Source: Sulfurimonas sp. (GTDB lineage: Bacteria; Campylobacterota; Campylobacteria; Campylobacterales; Sulfurimonadaceae). Taken from it: DNA of 54,853 bases. The stretch is taken from positions 1 through 54,853 of the forward strand of contig JAKISR010000006.1 in the NCBI GenBank assembly GCA_021648465.1, read 5' to 3'. Under the pieces are notes generated by a model, which saw nothing but the letters and a program-made list of their open reading frames with translations, searched no databases and was not told the origin of the DNA. This document shows, piece after piece, positions 40,292 to 49,537 of this stretch (the stretch's first letter is position 1; each line of letters begins with the position of its first letter). The translations under genes were made by a program, and so were the position numbers.

Positions 40292-41209
40292 CTATTCTAA
40301 AATATTATTAATTATAGATTTTATTAAACTTTTTCTAGCCTCTACTGATGTCCATGCAATATGTGGTGTAATATAAAGATTGTCTTTATTTTTAATCCTT
40401 AACAATGGATGATTTTTAATCATTGGCTCTTTTATTAAAACATCTAAGCCAAAGTAAATTTTTCTCTCATCAATTATTTTTGCAATTGCTTTTTCGTTTA
40501 TAATGCCGCCGCGACCTAAATTTAAGATTATACTTTTATCTTTACAATCTAATAACTCTTTATAGTCTAAAAGATTATTAGTTTGTCCATTTAATGGAGC
40601 ATGTATAGAGATGATATCGCAACTATGAAGCAATTCATTTAACCCCATTTGTTTATAATCTACTGTAGAATTTTTTCCACTAGTTGAATAATAAACAACC
40701 TCTGCACCAAATACTGTTGCAATATTAGCTACTCCGCGACCAATTGAACCAAGTCCTATAATACCCCATCTTTTGCCTTTTATTTCAAAAAAAGGGCGTG
40801 AAACATTTGTAAAAACAAGAGAGTTTGTGTATGAGCCATCTTTAACATACTCATCATAGTATCTTGAATGTCCCATTAGATAAAAAAGCATTGAAAATGT
40901 ATGTTGAATTACTGAATCTGTTGAGTATCCAGCTACATTTTTTACTTTTATCTCTCTTCGCTTTGCTGCTTCTAAATCAATATTATTCATACCAGTAGCA
41001 GCAACACAGATTAATTTTAAAGTTTGTGTATTTTTCATATGAGTATCATTTATAACAACTTTGTTAGTAACAATAACATCTGCGTTTGTTATTCTCTTTT
41101 GAACCTCTTGAGGTGTTGTTGTTTGATATACTTCAATATCTCCAAGTGAATCAAAACCACTTAAATCACTCTCACCAAAAGTTAGTGCATCAAGTAAAAT
41201 TATCTTCAT
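40292..41209 (-). CDS. D-2-hydroxyacid dehydrogenase (NAD-dependent)
   Basis: This cytoplasmic enzyme reduces 2-oxoacids such as hydroxypyruvate or pyruvate. It has the NAD-binding loop GLGSIGRGVANIA (near 150-162), catalytic Arg in NLGRGGIIN, Glu in DVLIKEP and His in TPHIAWTS. The 305-residue length fits glycerate or lactate dehydrogenases of this family; the substrate cannot be told. The ATG at 41209 lies just past the purT stop; an ATG at 41218 overlaps it. The gene is cotranscribed with purT. Confidence 0.88.
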   Translation of the reverse strand: MKIILLDALTFGESDLSGFDSLGDIEVYQTTTPQEVQKRITNADVIVTNKVVINDTHMKNTQTLKLICVAATGMNNIDLEAAKRREIKVKNVAGYSTDSVIQHTFSMLFYLMGHSRYYDEYVKDGSYTNSLVFTNVSRPFFEIKGKRWGIIGLGSIGRGVANIATVFGAEVVYYSTSGKNSTVDYKQMGLNELLHSCDIISIHAPLNGQTNNLLDYKELLDCKDKSIILNLGRGGIINEKAIAKIIDERKIYFGLDVLIKEPMIKNHPLLRIKNKDNLYITPHIAWTSVEARKSLIKSIINNILE

Positions 41210-41210
41210 T

Positions 41211-42374
41211 TTACACATCTCTAATATTTTTAATCAATTCTCTTGATTTTTTAAGTGCTTTTTGAGCCTCTTCAAAAACAAGAACAACAGCTAATCTTCT
41301 ACCTTTATGTGCTTCTGGTTTAGAAAACACTCTAACATATGAATTATCTGAAAAAAGTGAGTTATCAACATCCATAACAGGTACACAATTGTCTACTTCT
41401 GATTTAAATGCAGCACTTGCACCATCACCATAAAAAGTAAATCCTAAAGGAAGACCAAGAACAGCACGAAGATGAAGAGCAAATTCACTCTGAGATTGAG
41501 TGATAAGCGTAACCATTCCTGTGTCATGTGGACGAGGAGAAACTTCAGAAAAATAAACCTCATCACCCTTTATAAAAAGTTCAACACCAAAAAGACCACG
41601 ACCACCTAAGCCATCAGTAATTGTCTTTGCCATCTCTTGAGATTTTTGCTTTGCTACTTCACTCATAGCCATTGGTTGCCATGAAAATACATAATCACCA
41701 TCTATTTGTTCATGCCCTATTGGTTCACAAAAAACAGTTTCTTTACCATTTCTAGCTGTTAACATTGTTATTTCATAGTCAAAGTCAACAAAGGCTTCAA
41801 CTATGAGCTCACTTGCATCTCCTCGGGCTTCTTTAGCTATCTCCCAAGATTTTGATACATCTTCAGCAGATTTAAGAATACTTTGTCCATGACCAGATGA
41901 ACTCATAACAGGCTTAACTACACAGGGGTAACCCATACGAGCTGATGCATCTCTCAGACCTTCTAATGTTGTTATAAATTCATAAGTACCTGTTTTTAAA
42001 CCTAGCTCTTCTGCTGCAAATGTACGAATTTTTTTTCTATTCATTGTCTTAGAAACTGCATCTGCATTTGGAATGACATTAAAACCCTCTTTCTCTGCTT
42101 CAAAAAGTGCATCTATTGAAATAGCTTCAATCTCAGGAAGAATATAATCTGGTTTTTCACGACGAATAATTTCTAAAATAGCCTCTTTATCTTGCATATT
42201 TACAACATAAGAACGATGTGCCACATGATGAGCTGGTGCATTGGAATATCTGTCAACTGCTATTGTCTCAAGCCCTAATCTTTGAGCTTCGATAATTACC
42301 TCTTTGCCAAGTTCACCAGAGCCTAGAAGCATAATTTTTTTTGAATTTGATTTTAGTGGTGCACTAAATTGCAT
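41211..42374 (-). CDS. purT: Formate-dependent phosphoribosylglycinamide formyltransferase
   Basis: PurT makes formyl-GAR from GAR, formate and ATP in purine synthesis, independent of folate. The 387-residue ATP-grasp enzyme has GSGELGKEVIIEAQRLGLE near 18-36, CVVKPVMSSSGHGQS near 151-165, GVELFIKGDEVYFSEVSPRP near 270-289 and HDTGMVT. An AAGGGA ribosome site precedes the ATG. Confidence 0.95.
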   Translation of the reverse strand: MQFSAPLKSNSKKIMLLGSGELGKEVIIEAQRLGLETIAVDRYSNAPAHHVAHRSYVVNMQDKEAILEIIRREKPDYILPEIEAISIDALFEAEKEGFNVIPNADAVSKTMNRKKIRTFAAEELGLKTGTYEFITTLEGLRDASARMGYPCVVKPVMSSSGHGQSILKSAEDVSKSWEIAKEARGDASELIVEAFVDFDYEITMLTARNGKETVFCEPIGHEQIDGDYVFSWQPMAMSEVAKQKSQEMAKTITDGLGGRGLFGVELFIKGDEVYFSEVSPRPHDTGMVTLITQSQSEFALHLRAVLGLPLGFTFYGDGASAAFKSEVDNCVPVMDVDNSLFSDNSYVRVFSKPEAHKGRRLAVVLVFEEAQKALKKSRELIKNIRDV

Positions 42375-42439
42375 AAAAATCCCTTAATAAAATATTAAAA
42401 GAATTATATCGAAATAGATTAAGGTAAGGTTTATAAGAA

Positions 42440-42464
42440 AAGCAAGCTCCAAAGAGCCTTGCTT
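42440..42464 (-). terminator. Rho-independent terminator of the hook operon
   Basis: On the minus strand, AAGCAAGGCTC TTTG GAGCTTGCTT forms a 10-bp stem with one bulged G, followed by TTCTT. It starts 12 bases beyond the flgE stop codon. Confidence 0.7.
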
Positions 42465-42475
42465 TATTTAATATA

Positions 42476-44926
42476 CTACTGTTTTAAACCTATTAAAGTT
42501 TGAAGAAGCTGATCAGAAGTGGTAATTGTTTTACCATTTGCTTGGAAACCTCTTTGAACAATAATTAGCTGCGTAAGTGCACGAGAAAGGTCAACATTTG
42601 AAGCTTCAAGTGCTGATGATTGTATAAATCCACGACCAGCTGTTGCAGCAGTACCAATAATAGGATCACCTGAGTTGGCGGTTTGAATATAAACATTTCC
42701 ACCCTCAGTTGATAAGCCTTCATTATTTGTAAACTTTGCCATACCAATTTGTGCTAAACCAAAAGAACGACCGTTTGAAAATGATCCAACTAAAGTACCA
42801 CTTTGATCAATTCTAATTCCAACTAAATCCCCACCTGTAAAACCATCTTGAGAGATGCCAGATGTTGCAGATACAGAGTCAAAACTTGTCATACCATCAA
42901 AAGCATTTGCTGTCCCTAAGTTAATTCCAACTTGAAGGTTTGCTGCAGAACCGTTGTTACCAGTAAAAGAGATATTTGGTGGATTATAGGTAGCTAATGA
43001 ACCATCATTATTAAATCTAATTGTACCTGCCTTCTCGTTAAATGGGACTGTTGTATCTATTGTTGCTGGAGAAGGAACACTTACCAACATACTCCATGTA
43101 CTACCTGTCGCTGTATCAACCGATGTCTTTCTAAATTCTACTCTTAGCGTATGTTTAGATCCAAGTGAATCAAAAAGGTCTATAGAGCTTGAATGTGTTG
43201 CCGCATTAAAACTTTGTGAAAAAGCTTGACCTGTTCCCCCTTGAGGAAGAGCAGAATTTAATGCTTCCATATTTCTAGTAAATCTAGTGTTTTCTGTTAT
43301 TCCTCCACCAGCAACACTTGCGGCACTCATTCCTGTAATAGCTAAATTAGTATTATATTCATTAGTATTTCCGCCTGGATTTAATATCTCAAATTTACCA
43401 GAAGCATTAATACTTATTTGTATGTTGTTATCTGTGTATATACCATTACCATCAGGATCACGAGCTTGAAGCTCCATAGCCTCTCTAAGATCTGCTAATG
43501 TAGTAAAGGTTTTATCAAGGTTTAAACCTTTAAATGATGCAACTGGATCATACTGATATCTATATGCTGTTGTGTTTGTTTGTGTTGCTATTCCACTATT
43601 ATCACCAGCTAGCTGTGCTAATCTAATGTTGTGTGAAGCTGCAGGATTTCCATTAGAATTTACCAATGTTATTGTTCCAGTTATTGTATCATAAGAAGCA
43701 CTAACTCCTGTTGTAGCCGTTTGTGCATTTATAGCAGATACATATCTTGCTCCATTCTCTATAGCACTCTCAGTACCAGTAGCATTAGATGTTGTAATTG
43801 TTTGTGTTGTTCCATTATCTAAAGTGAACTCAAGGTTTAACTCATTTGTTTGAGCAGCTAAAATATCATTTGCAAGAGCTGAATCACCATCATCTGCAAC
43901 AGTTATAGTTACGGCAAGATTTTTAGCACTACTAATTGTAATTTCATCTGTTGTAGTGTTATAAGCAGCTGTTATCCCTGTTTTACTAGCAGCTGCTAAT
44001 GCAGCATTTATTTGACTTACATATCTAGCACCATTTTCATCAGCAGTAAGAGTACCTGCACCACCAGTAGTTACAATATTTACACCATCTATAGTAATAT
44101 TTAACTCTGTTGTGAAACCTCCAACTACAGCAGCTACAGGTGTTGTGTCAACCGTTGAGGCTGGAATAACACCAGCACCTGTAACTTGAGAATTTAGAAA
44201 TGACGCCCAAATACCTTGATCTTTTTGAAGAGAAAAAGCTTCCCCTGTTTCATTAAACATCACTCCAATATCCCCAGAACTTATTGCATTTCCATTGTCA
44301 TCAAGTGCTGGCGGAATTGGTAAGATTGGTGGTGTTCCATAAGGAACTTCATATGCTGGGGAAAAACTTTCAATAAGTGGGCCAGAATTTAAATTTGCTT
44401 TTACAACAACTTCCGTTGTCGCACTTGCTGGTGTTGTTAATCCAGGTGGAATATTTATACTAGTAATTGGTGCTGTTGAATCAACATTACCGGTTGCAGG
44501 ATCTCTTAACCATCCTTGAACAACAAAGCCATTGTTATCAACAAAATTTCCACCTGCATCAAATTTAAAATCCCCGGCACGAGTATATTTGTAAGTATTG
44601 CCACCATCTGGAGAGATTATATAAAAACCATCCCCTTGTATAGCAACATCTGTATTTTTATCAGAATTTTGAACTGATCCTTGAGAAAAAATACGTGTCA
44701 TAGAACTTATTGTTGAACCAAGCCCAACTTGCACAGGATTTTTACCACCAAGGGATCCTTGTGGGGCTGTGGCAATAGCCCGTGTTTGGGCGAGAAGATC
44801 TGAAAAATTGGCACGAGAATATTTATAACCTGTTGTATTAACATTCGCAATATTGTTTGCTTCTATATCCATTGCCACTTGATGTGATTGTAGTCCGGAT
44901 ACGCCGGAAAAAAGTGATTTTAACAT
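42476..44926 (-). CDS. flgE: Flagellar hook protein FlgE
   Basis: FlgE polymerises into the hook that joins the rod and filament. The 816 residues start with LKSLFSGVSGLQSHQVAMD and NIANVNTTGYKYSRANFSDL, the conserved N-terminal coiled-coil region. GDGFYIISPDGGNTYKYTRAGDF follows near 90-112. A long Thr/Ala/Asn-rich variable middle comes next, and the C-terminal GFIQSSALEASNVDLSRALT and IIVQRGFQANGKTITTSDQ close the protein. It is long for FlgE, as in other epsilonproteobacteria. ATG 44926 follows AAAGGA; a frame to 44992 is ignored. A sigma-54 promoter lies at 44965-44980. Confidence 0.93.
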   Translation of the reverse strand: MLKSLFSGVSGLQSHQVAMDIEANNIANVNTTGYKYSRANFSDLLAQTRAIATAPQGSLGGKNPVQVGLGSTISSMTRIFSQGSVQNSDKNTDVAIQGDGFYIISPDGGNTYKYTRAGDFKFDAGGNFVDNNGFVVQGWLRDPATGNVDSTAPITSINIPPGLTTPASATTEVVVKANLNSGPLIESFSPAYEVPYGTPPILPIPPALDDNGNAISSGDIGVMFNETGEAFSLQKDQGIWASFLNSQVTGAGVIPASTVDTTPVAAVVGGFTTELNITIDGVNIVTTGGAGTLTADENGARYVSQINAALAAASKTGITAAYNTTTDEITISSAKNLAVTITVADDGDSALANDILAAQTNELNLEFTLDNGTTQTITTSNATGTESAIENGARYVSAINAQTATTGVSASYDTITGTITLVNSNGNPAASHNIRLAQLAGDNSGIATQTNTTAYRYQYDPVASFKGLNLDKTFTTLADLREAMELQARDPDGNGIYTDNNIQISINASGKFEILNPGGNTNEYNTNLAITGMSAASVAGGGITENTRFTRNMEALNSALPQGGTGQAFSQSFNAATHSSSIDLFDSLGSKHTLRVEFRKTSVDTATGSTWSMLVSVPSPATIDTTVPFNEKAGTIRFNNDGSLATYNPPNISFTGNNGSAANLQVGINLGTANAFDGMTSFDSVSATSGISQDGFTGGDLVGIRIDQSGTLVGSFSNGRSFGLAQIGMAKFTNNEGLSTEGGNVYIQTANSGDPIIGTAATAGRGFIQSSALEASNVDLSRALTQLIIVQRGFQANGKTITTSDQLLQTLIGLKQ

Positions 44927-44964
44927 TTTAAATCCTTTATACTTATATAATAGTAAGGATATAA

Positions 44965-44980
44965 AGCATTTAATGTTCCA
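44965..44980 (-). promoter_or_regulatory. Sigma-54 (RpoN) promoter for flgE
   Basis: On the minus strand TGGAACATTAAATGCT has the invariant GG and GC exactly ten bases apart, with the TGG/TGCT flanks of the RpoN consensus. Its predicted start lies ~27 bases before the flgE ATG. Confidence 0.7.
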
Positions 44981-44984
44981 GTTT

Positions 44985-46241
44985 TTATGCATCCATATTT
45001 AAAGCTTTTTGCAACATTTGATCTGATGTTGTTATAGATTTTGAATTAGCATCAAAAGCTCTTTGCATTATTATGATTTCAGTTAGTGCAACTTCCATTC
45101 TTACATTTGAGCCTTCTAGTTTAAAGTTTGTAATATCTGTACCTATAATATTGTTACCATTTTCATCTTGAAAAAATATAGCTTTACCACTATTAGCTGA
45201 TTCTTGAAATCGTGATCCATTTACGCGCTCTAAACCTCTATCATTTTGAAAATGATAAACTGCCACTCTACCAACAGCACTTTGAAGACCATTTGAAAAA
45301 GTTGCTATAACCTCTCCGTTTTTATTTATGTCATAACCTAATAATTCTCCAGAACTTAATCCATCTGTTTGACTTGAAGCTGAAAAAGTACTATTGCTTG
45401 ATGTCACTCCTGTAAAACCTGAACCTAAATCAATACTAACCGTACTACCATTATTATTAATTGATGAAAGAGTGTTTGAAAGCAAAGAACCATCACCATT
45501 AAAATTTACTACACCATTTTGTGTATCATATATAGTAAGCCCTTCTCTACTCTCTACAGTAGCTACAATATCCCAACTTGAACCCTCTGCAGGTTGCACT
45601 GCACTTTTAGTAAATTGAAGCCTTAAATCATTTCTATTATCTTGTGAATCAATAACCTCGGCACTTATAACTCTCACTACATCTTCTGAACCTAAATTTC
45701 CACTAAAAGTTGCTGTTGTAGTTGGTTGCACTGCAATTATTAAATTGTCTGGAAAAATAAGCTTTTCTTGAGTGTCTATATCACCAAGATCAACACTCGA
45801 TAATTGACTTGTTAATGTAGAATCACTTATATTTGAGCCCATCGTTCCTAGTGCGTAATAACCATCATGTGTTACAAGAGCTCTATTTGCATCAAAAGTA
45901 AAACTTCCATCTCTAGTATAAAGAAGTTCTTCTTCACCTTGAATACCAAACCATCCATCCCCTAGTATTGCTAGATCTGTACTTAAATCACTTAATTGAA
46001 AAACACCTTTATTTTCATCCATAATTGTTGAACTCATTTTTGAGCCCACTCCTATACTGCTGCTTACACTTGAAGATACTGAAGAAGTATTTATCTTTTG
46101 CTCAAACATACTTGAAAATTCTGAAGAGTAGCTACGAAAACCTATTGTGCTTGTATTTGCTAAATTATCTGAAATAACATTAATTGCACTCATGCTTGCC
46201 TGCATGCCACTTATTCCTGTATAAAAAGCTTGAGACATCAT
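44985..46241 (-). CDS. Second hook-type protein (FlgE paralogue)
   Basis: The 418-residue protein starts SQAFYTGISGMQASMSAINV and ISDNLANTSTIGFRSYSSEF, the FlgE/FlgF/FlgG N-terminal motif. GDGWFGIQGEEELLYTRDGSF follows near 95-115. It ends SNVRMEVALTEIIIMQRAFDANSK. It is half the size of the FlgE next to it and lacks most of the variable insertion. AAAGGAG precedes the tandem ATG. It lies 11 bases after flgD. It probably forms part of the hook or proximal cap; the exact role is unclear. Confidence 0.85.
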   Translation of the reverse strand: MMSQAFYTGISGMQASMSAINVISDNLANTSTIGFRSYSSEFSSMFEQKINTSSVSSSVSSSIGVGSKMSSTIMDENKGVFQLSDLSTDLAILGDGWFGIQGEEELLYTRDGSFTFDANRALVTHDGYYALGTMGSNISDSTLTSQLSSVDLGDIDTQEKLIFPDNLIIAVQPTTTATFSGNLGSEDVVRVISAEVIDSQDNRNDLRLQFTKSAVQPAEGSSWDIVATVESREGLTIYDTQNGVVNFNGDGSLLSNTLSSINNNGSTVSIDLGSGFTGVTSSNSTFSASSQTDGLSSGELLGYDINKNGEVIATFSNGLQSAVGRVAVYHFQNDRGLERVNGSRFQESANSGKAIFFQDENGNNIIGTDITNFKLEGSNVRMEVALTEIIIMQRAFDANSKSITTSDQMLQKALNMDA

Positions 46242-46252
46242 AACAAACTCCT

Positions 46253-46960
46253 TTAATAAACTTCTACAACATCAGTTAGTAAAACATAATTTGAACCAAG
46301 CTTTAAATATGTTTCACCATTTTCAAATCTAACTGATTCTATTGGGTACGCACCAAGTCTTGTACTCTCTTTATCACCAAGTGGTGTATAATAATCAGAT
46401 TTAACACGATATATACCGCTCTCTGCTTGCTCTCCTTTATTATCAATTCCATCCCAATCAAACGCATATACCCCTGCAGCTAATTTATCTGCAGGAACAT
46501 CATTTCCACTTGCATCTTTTTCTGTTATATCAATATTTATGGTTGCAACTATATTACCCTCTAAATCAGTTATATCTACTGTCCCATGAGCTATATCTTC
46601 TGGAAAATATACTTCAAATTTTGAGATTGTACCTTCATCGTGAGCAATAGCATCACTTCCCAAGTCAGCTCTTTTTCCAATTGCAGCAATTGTTGAAAAT
46701 TCTTGTGTACTTTGTAAAGATGCTGCTAACTCTTCTAACGCTTTATTTGTATTAGCTGATGCTTCTAGCGCTGCTAATTGAGAAGTTTGTGTTAAAATCT
46801 CCGCACTATCCATAGGTTCTGTTGGATCTTGATGTTGAAGCTGAACTAAAAGAAGTGTCATAAAATCATCTTTACCTAAAACATTTTTATTTTCAACTTC
46901 TTCTACTGTATTTACTTGACCTGCTACTGCTAGGTTCTCTCCTACTGAATTAATTGCCAT
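46253..46960 (-). CDS. flgD: Flagellar hook assembly protein FlgD
   Basis: FlgD caps the growing hook and guides FlgE addition. The 235-residue protein has the N-terminal export/conserved segment LGKDDFMTLLLVQLQHQDPTEP (about 28-49, quoted here only by its ends: LGKDDF...DPTEP). QTSQLAALEASANTNKALEEL follows, and a C-terminal FlgD Ig-like domain has ITDLEGNIV and FDWDGIDNKGEQAESGIY. AAAGGATATATC precedes the ATG. It lies 10 bases after fliK. Confidence 0.93.
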   Translation of the reverse strand: MAINSVGENLAVAGQVNTVEEVENKNVLGKDDFMTLLLVQLQHQDPTEPMDSAEILTQTSQLAALEASANTNKALEELAASLQSTQEFSTIAAIGKRADLGSDAIAHDEGTISKFEVYFPEDIAHGTVDITDLEGNIVATINIDITEKDASGNDVPADKLAAGVYAFDWDGIDNKGEQAESGIYRVKSDYYTPLGDKESTRLGAYPIESVRFENGETYLKLGSNYVLLTDVVEVY

Positions 46961-46970
46961 GATATATCCT

Positions 46971-48683
46971 TTATGCGTAGTATGGAACTACAATCTCTAA
47001 AGAGCTTAAAATTTCTTCGTTTAGCTCTTCATTTTCAAAATAATTATACTTTTCATGAGCATCTTTCTCATTTTGTCTATACTGTTGATTTTGATGTCCA
47101 GCATTAGTGTCACTATTTTGTGAACTATTGTTAAAGTTTAATGAAGCATTATTTATTCCACTATTACTTAACTGTGTTCTTAACTCATTTACATTTGCCG
47201 CTAAAGCATTAATAGCCACATTATTTGAACTTATATTTACATGTAAATTTTTACCACGTTGAACTATAGTTAAATCAACTTCACCAAGTTTTTGAGGATT
47301 TAGTTGAATCTTTATTCTTGTAAATGGAGACTTATAATCCTCAATAGCACTTTTAACATCATTTGAGAGATATTTAATCATTTGTTTTGCTTCATTTAAT
47401 TTTACTTCAAAACTATCTGCTTTATAAGTTGTTAAACCATCTACTTTGCCCGCAGTATTGTTATCATTTTGTGATAAATCTCCATGAAGAAGTGCCTCCA
47501 AAGATTTTGAAATATTTGTTGTTGCTGTTGGAGCGATAACCTTAGCAGTAGCAACCGAAAAATCCGCTGTTAATGCAGAATTTTTAAAAGATGATTTTTC
47601 TCCGCGAAGAAGTAGTTTTAGTGTTTCATCAGCTTTGTCTTTTGAGGTTTTTTGAACTACTTTTACTGGATTATTCACTTTTGCTTGAACTATCTGCTCT
47701 GTAATAGCATGCTCTTTTGTTGCTTGAGCTTTAAAAAGTGGTGTTTCTTTTACCTCTTTTTGAGTTTTTACAAATTGTACATCATTTTTTACCTCTTGCA
47801 TTTGCTCTTTTTGAGATACTGGTGTTGCTTTAGATATTGTTTCTTTTTCTACTATATGTGTACTCTGTACTTTTTTATCTTGGACTATCTCTTTAATGGC
47901 TTCTTTTTTATCGGGAATCACTTCTTTAGTAGCTTCTTTCTTTTCTTGAACTACTTCTTTAGTAGCTTCTTTCTTTTCTTGAACTACTTCTTTAGTAGCT
48001 TCTTTCTTTTCTTGAACTACTTCTTTTATATCAGATACTACTACTTTTTTATCTTGAATAAGATCTTTTAAAGTTGATGCTTCCACTTTAGCTTCTTTTT
48101 GTAAGTTTTTGTCATCATCTTTAATATTTAAAATTTTAACATCTTTTATTTGTAATTCTGATTTTGTTTTAACATTAGCTCTAACTTCTTCAATACTTAT
48201 TTTACTAATATCTATACCAAATTTTTTAGCAACTTCAGCCAAGCCTTTAAGGGTTTTTGGCAGTTCTTTAATTGTAGCTTTTTTAAAATCATCACTATCT
48301 TGAATTTTAGCTTTTAAATAATTTTTTGCTCGTGCCACTAATTCTTTTATCTCAGAAATAGTTAAATTTGCCACTACTTTTGGATTTAATTCTAGTGGTT
48401 CTCCAGCTGTTTTAACAGATAGAGAAGTGTTTTCATTTTTTAATAAAGATAAAAGAGAATCTCCTTTTGAAGTTGATTTTAAATCTTTATCATTTTTTTT
48501 ATCATCAACTAAAGCTAAAATTAAAGAGCCATTTTGGATATCTTTAGAATCTTTTTTTTCACTAACTCCTCTTAAAAAATCAGAAAAAGAAAGTGTTGGT
48601 TCTTCACCTGATGCTGATAAGCCCAAGAGTGAAGATGTGGATGCAGATGAAGCCGTATCATTTTTTAAATCTAATGAAATCAA
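46971..48683 (-). CDS. fliK: Flagellar hook-length control protein FliK
   Basis: FliK measures hook length and switches export from hook to filament. The 570-residue protein has a long Lys/Glu/Ser/Thr-rich N-terminal ruler region. This includes a tandem repeat of 11 residues (unit VVQEKKEATKE; residues ~222-254). A C-terminal domain (about 430-520) carries RIKIQLNPQKLGEVDLTI and LHVNISSNNVAINAL, matching the Flg_hook domain. The start is TTG at 48683 with AAGGAG 6 bases upstream. It is the first gene of the fliK-flgD-flgE2-flgE operon. Confidence 0.88.
   Translation of the reverse strand: MISLDLKNDTASSASTSSLLGLSASGEEPTLSFSDFLRGVSEKKDSKDIQNGSLILALVDDKKNDKDLKSTSKGDSLLSLLKNENTSLSVKTAGEPLELNPKVVANLTISEIKELVARAKNYLKAKIQDSDDFKKATIKELPKTLKGLAEVAKKFGIDISKISIEEVRANVKTKSELQIKDVKILNIKDDDKNLQKEAKVEASTLKDLIQDKKVVVSDIKEVVQEKKEATKEVVQEKKEATKEVVQEKKEATKEVIPDKKEAIKEIVQDKKVQSTHIVEKETISKATPVSQKEQMQEVKNDVQFVKTQKEVKETPLFKAQATKEHAITEQIVQAKVNNPVKVVQKTSKDKADETLKLLLRGEKSSFKNSALTADFSVATAKVIAPTATTNISKSLEALLHGDLSQNDNNTAGKVDGLTTYKADSFEVKLNEAKQMIKYLSNDVKSAIEDYKSPFTRIKIQLNPQKLGEVDLTIVQRGKNLHVNISSNNVAINALAANVNELRTQLSNSGINNASLNFNNSSQNSDTNAGHQNQQYRQNEKDAHEKYNYFENEELNEEILSSLEIVVPYYA
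47920..48018 (-). repeat. Three perfect 33-bp tandem repeats in fliK
   Basis: Copies at 47920-47952, 47953-47985 and 47986-48018 are identical; partial, decayed copies flank them. Each adds 11 residues to the FliK ruler region in frame, so copy-number change would alter hook length without a frameshift. Confidence 0.85.
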
Positions 48684-48730
48684 TGCTTACTCCTTGTTTT
48701 CCTATTTAAAAAAAGGATTTTAGGTTTTAA

Positions 48731-48746
48731 AGCATATTTCATACCA
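48731..48746 (-). promoter_or_regulatory. Sigma-54 (RpoN) promoter for fliK and the hook operon
   Basis: On the minus strand TGGTATGAAATATGCT has GG and GC ten bases apart and agrees with TGG(C/T)AyG-N4-(T)TGC(T). It lies 48 bases before the fliK start codon. Confidence 0.7.
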
Positions 48747-48821
48747 ATATTATTATTGAAATATTAAAATGGTATCATTTCATATGTTAAGTATATTAAA
48801 AAAATTACCGATATGACTCAT

Positions 48822-49073
48822 ATGAAAAAAAGAGTGATTTTACTATTCCCAGCACTATTGTTTGCTACTAGCCCTTTTGAGACTCCCCCTCCAAATAGCT
48901 TTAATACATCTTTGTATAATACTAAAAAAACTATGGAAAATATACAGGCATCAAAAAATAGTAAAATCACGTGTAGGTACATATGTGATAAAAGAATATA
49001 CAATGAACAAAAAATTTCTGATGCTGTAGGGTTTTATAAAAAAACTAGGGATTATAGCTTTAGTATTGATTAA
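48822..49073 (+). CDS. Small exported protein, 83 aa
   Basis: The ATG at 48822 gives a signal peptide (MKKRVILLFPALLFATS). The mature part of ~65 residues is polar, with two cysteines (CRYIC) and a basic, aromatic end (VGFYKKTRDYSFSID). I do not recognise a family. An upstream ATG at 48813 would place three residues before the signal. The ribosome site is poor. It overlaps the convergent gene at 49060 by 14 bases. Confidence 0.5.
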   Translation: MKKRVILLFPALLFATSPFETPPPNSFNTSLYNTKKTMENIQASKNSKITCRYICDKRIYNEQKISDAVGFYKKTRDYSFSID

Positions 49074-49476
49074 AGCTATCTAAGCATAATAAATCATTTT
49101 TAAATTTAACGCTTATAATATCTCTTAGCTCTTCAACTAATTGTTCAGCATTTTCACCATCTTTAGGATAACTAACCATAAATGAATCTACATCTCTAGC
49201 AAAAAATTCACCAAACATATTTCTAACAATCTTAGCGCCATATTTATCTGTATATGGAAGTACAAAAAAGTATTCTGATTCAAAATTCACAATAGAATCA
49301 GACATTCTTAAAATTTCTGCCAATGAGCTGTCTACAACAGCTTGTGAAATTGTAGAAAAATCACAATATAGCACTGTAAAGCTCTCTGCTCGATTTTCAT
49401 CAAGCCTTTCTGATATACCTATATTTAAGTCAAGTAGTTGTTTAAAATTATTAAATCCAAAATGCACTCCAGCCAT
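49060..49476 (-). CDS. Degenerate GGDEF-fold protein, 138 aa
   Basis: This single-domain protein follows the GGDEF secondary-structure pattern: ESFTVLYCDFS, LAEILRMSDSIVNFESEYFFVLPYTDKYGAKIV, then the VSYPKDGENAEQLVEELRD end. The catalytic GGDEF segment is missing (FESEYFFVL in its place) and there is no partner domain. It probably cannot make c-di-GMP and may act as a binding or regulatory module. GAGGTGATAT precedes the ATG. The fold call is from pattern only. Confidence 0.55.
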   Translation of the reverse strand: MAGVHFGFNNFKQLLDLNIGISERLDENRAESFTVLYCDFSTISQAVVDSSLAEILRMSDSIVNFESEYFFVLPYTDKYGAKIVRNMFGEFFARDVDSFMVSYPKDGENAEQLVEELRDIISVKFKNDLLCLDSFNQY

Positions 49477-49537
49477 ATATCACCTCAACCTTTAGATTTT
49501 ACTTCTACAAAGTATATCTAAAAAAATATAAAAAGTT

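Noticed and set aside
47652..48071. Long plus-strand frame rich in Phe, Tyr and Leu opposite fliK
   Set aside because: It is the reverse complement of the Lys/Glu-rich tandem-repeat region of fliK. The composition is an artefact of the opposite strand and no ribosome site is present.
47652..48071. CRISPR array suggested by the regular 33-bp repeats
   Set aside because: The repeats are contiguous without spacers, in frame, and encode part of FliK. No cas genes are present in the window.
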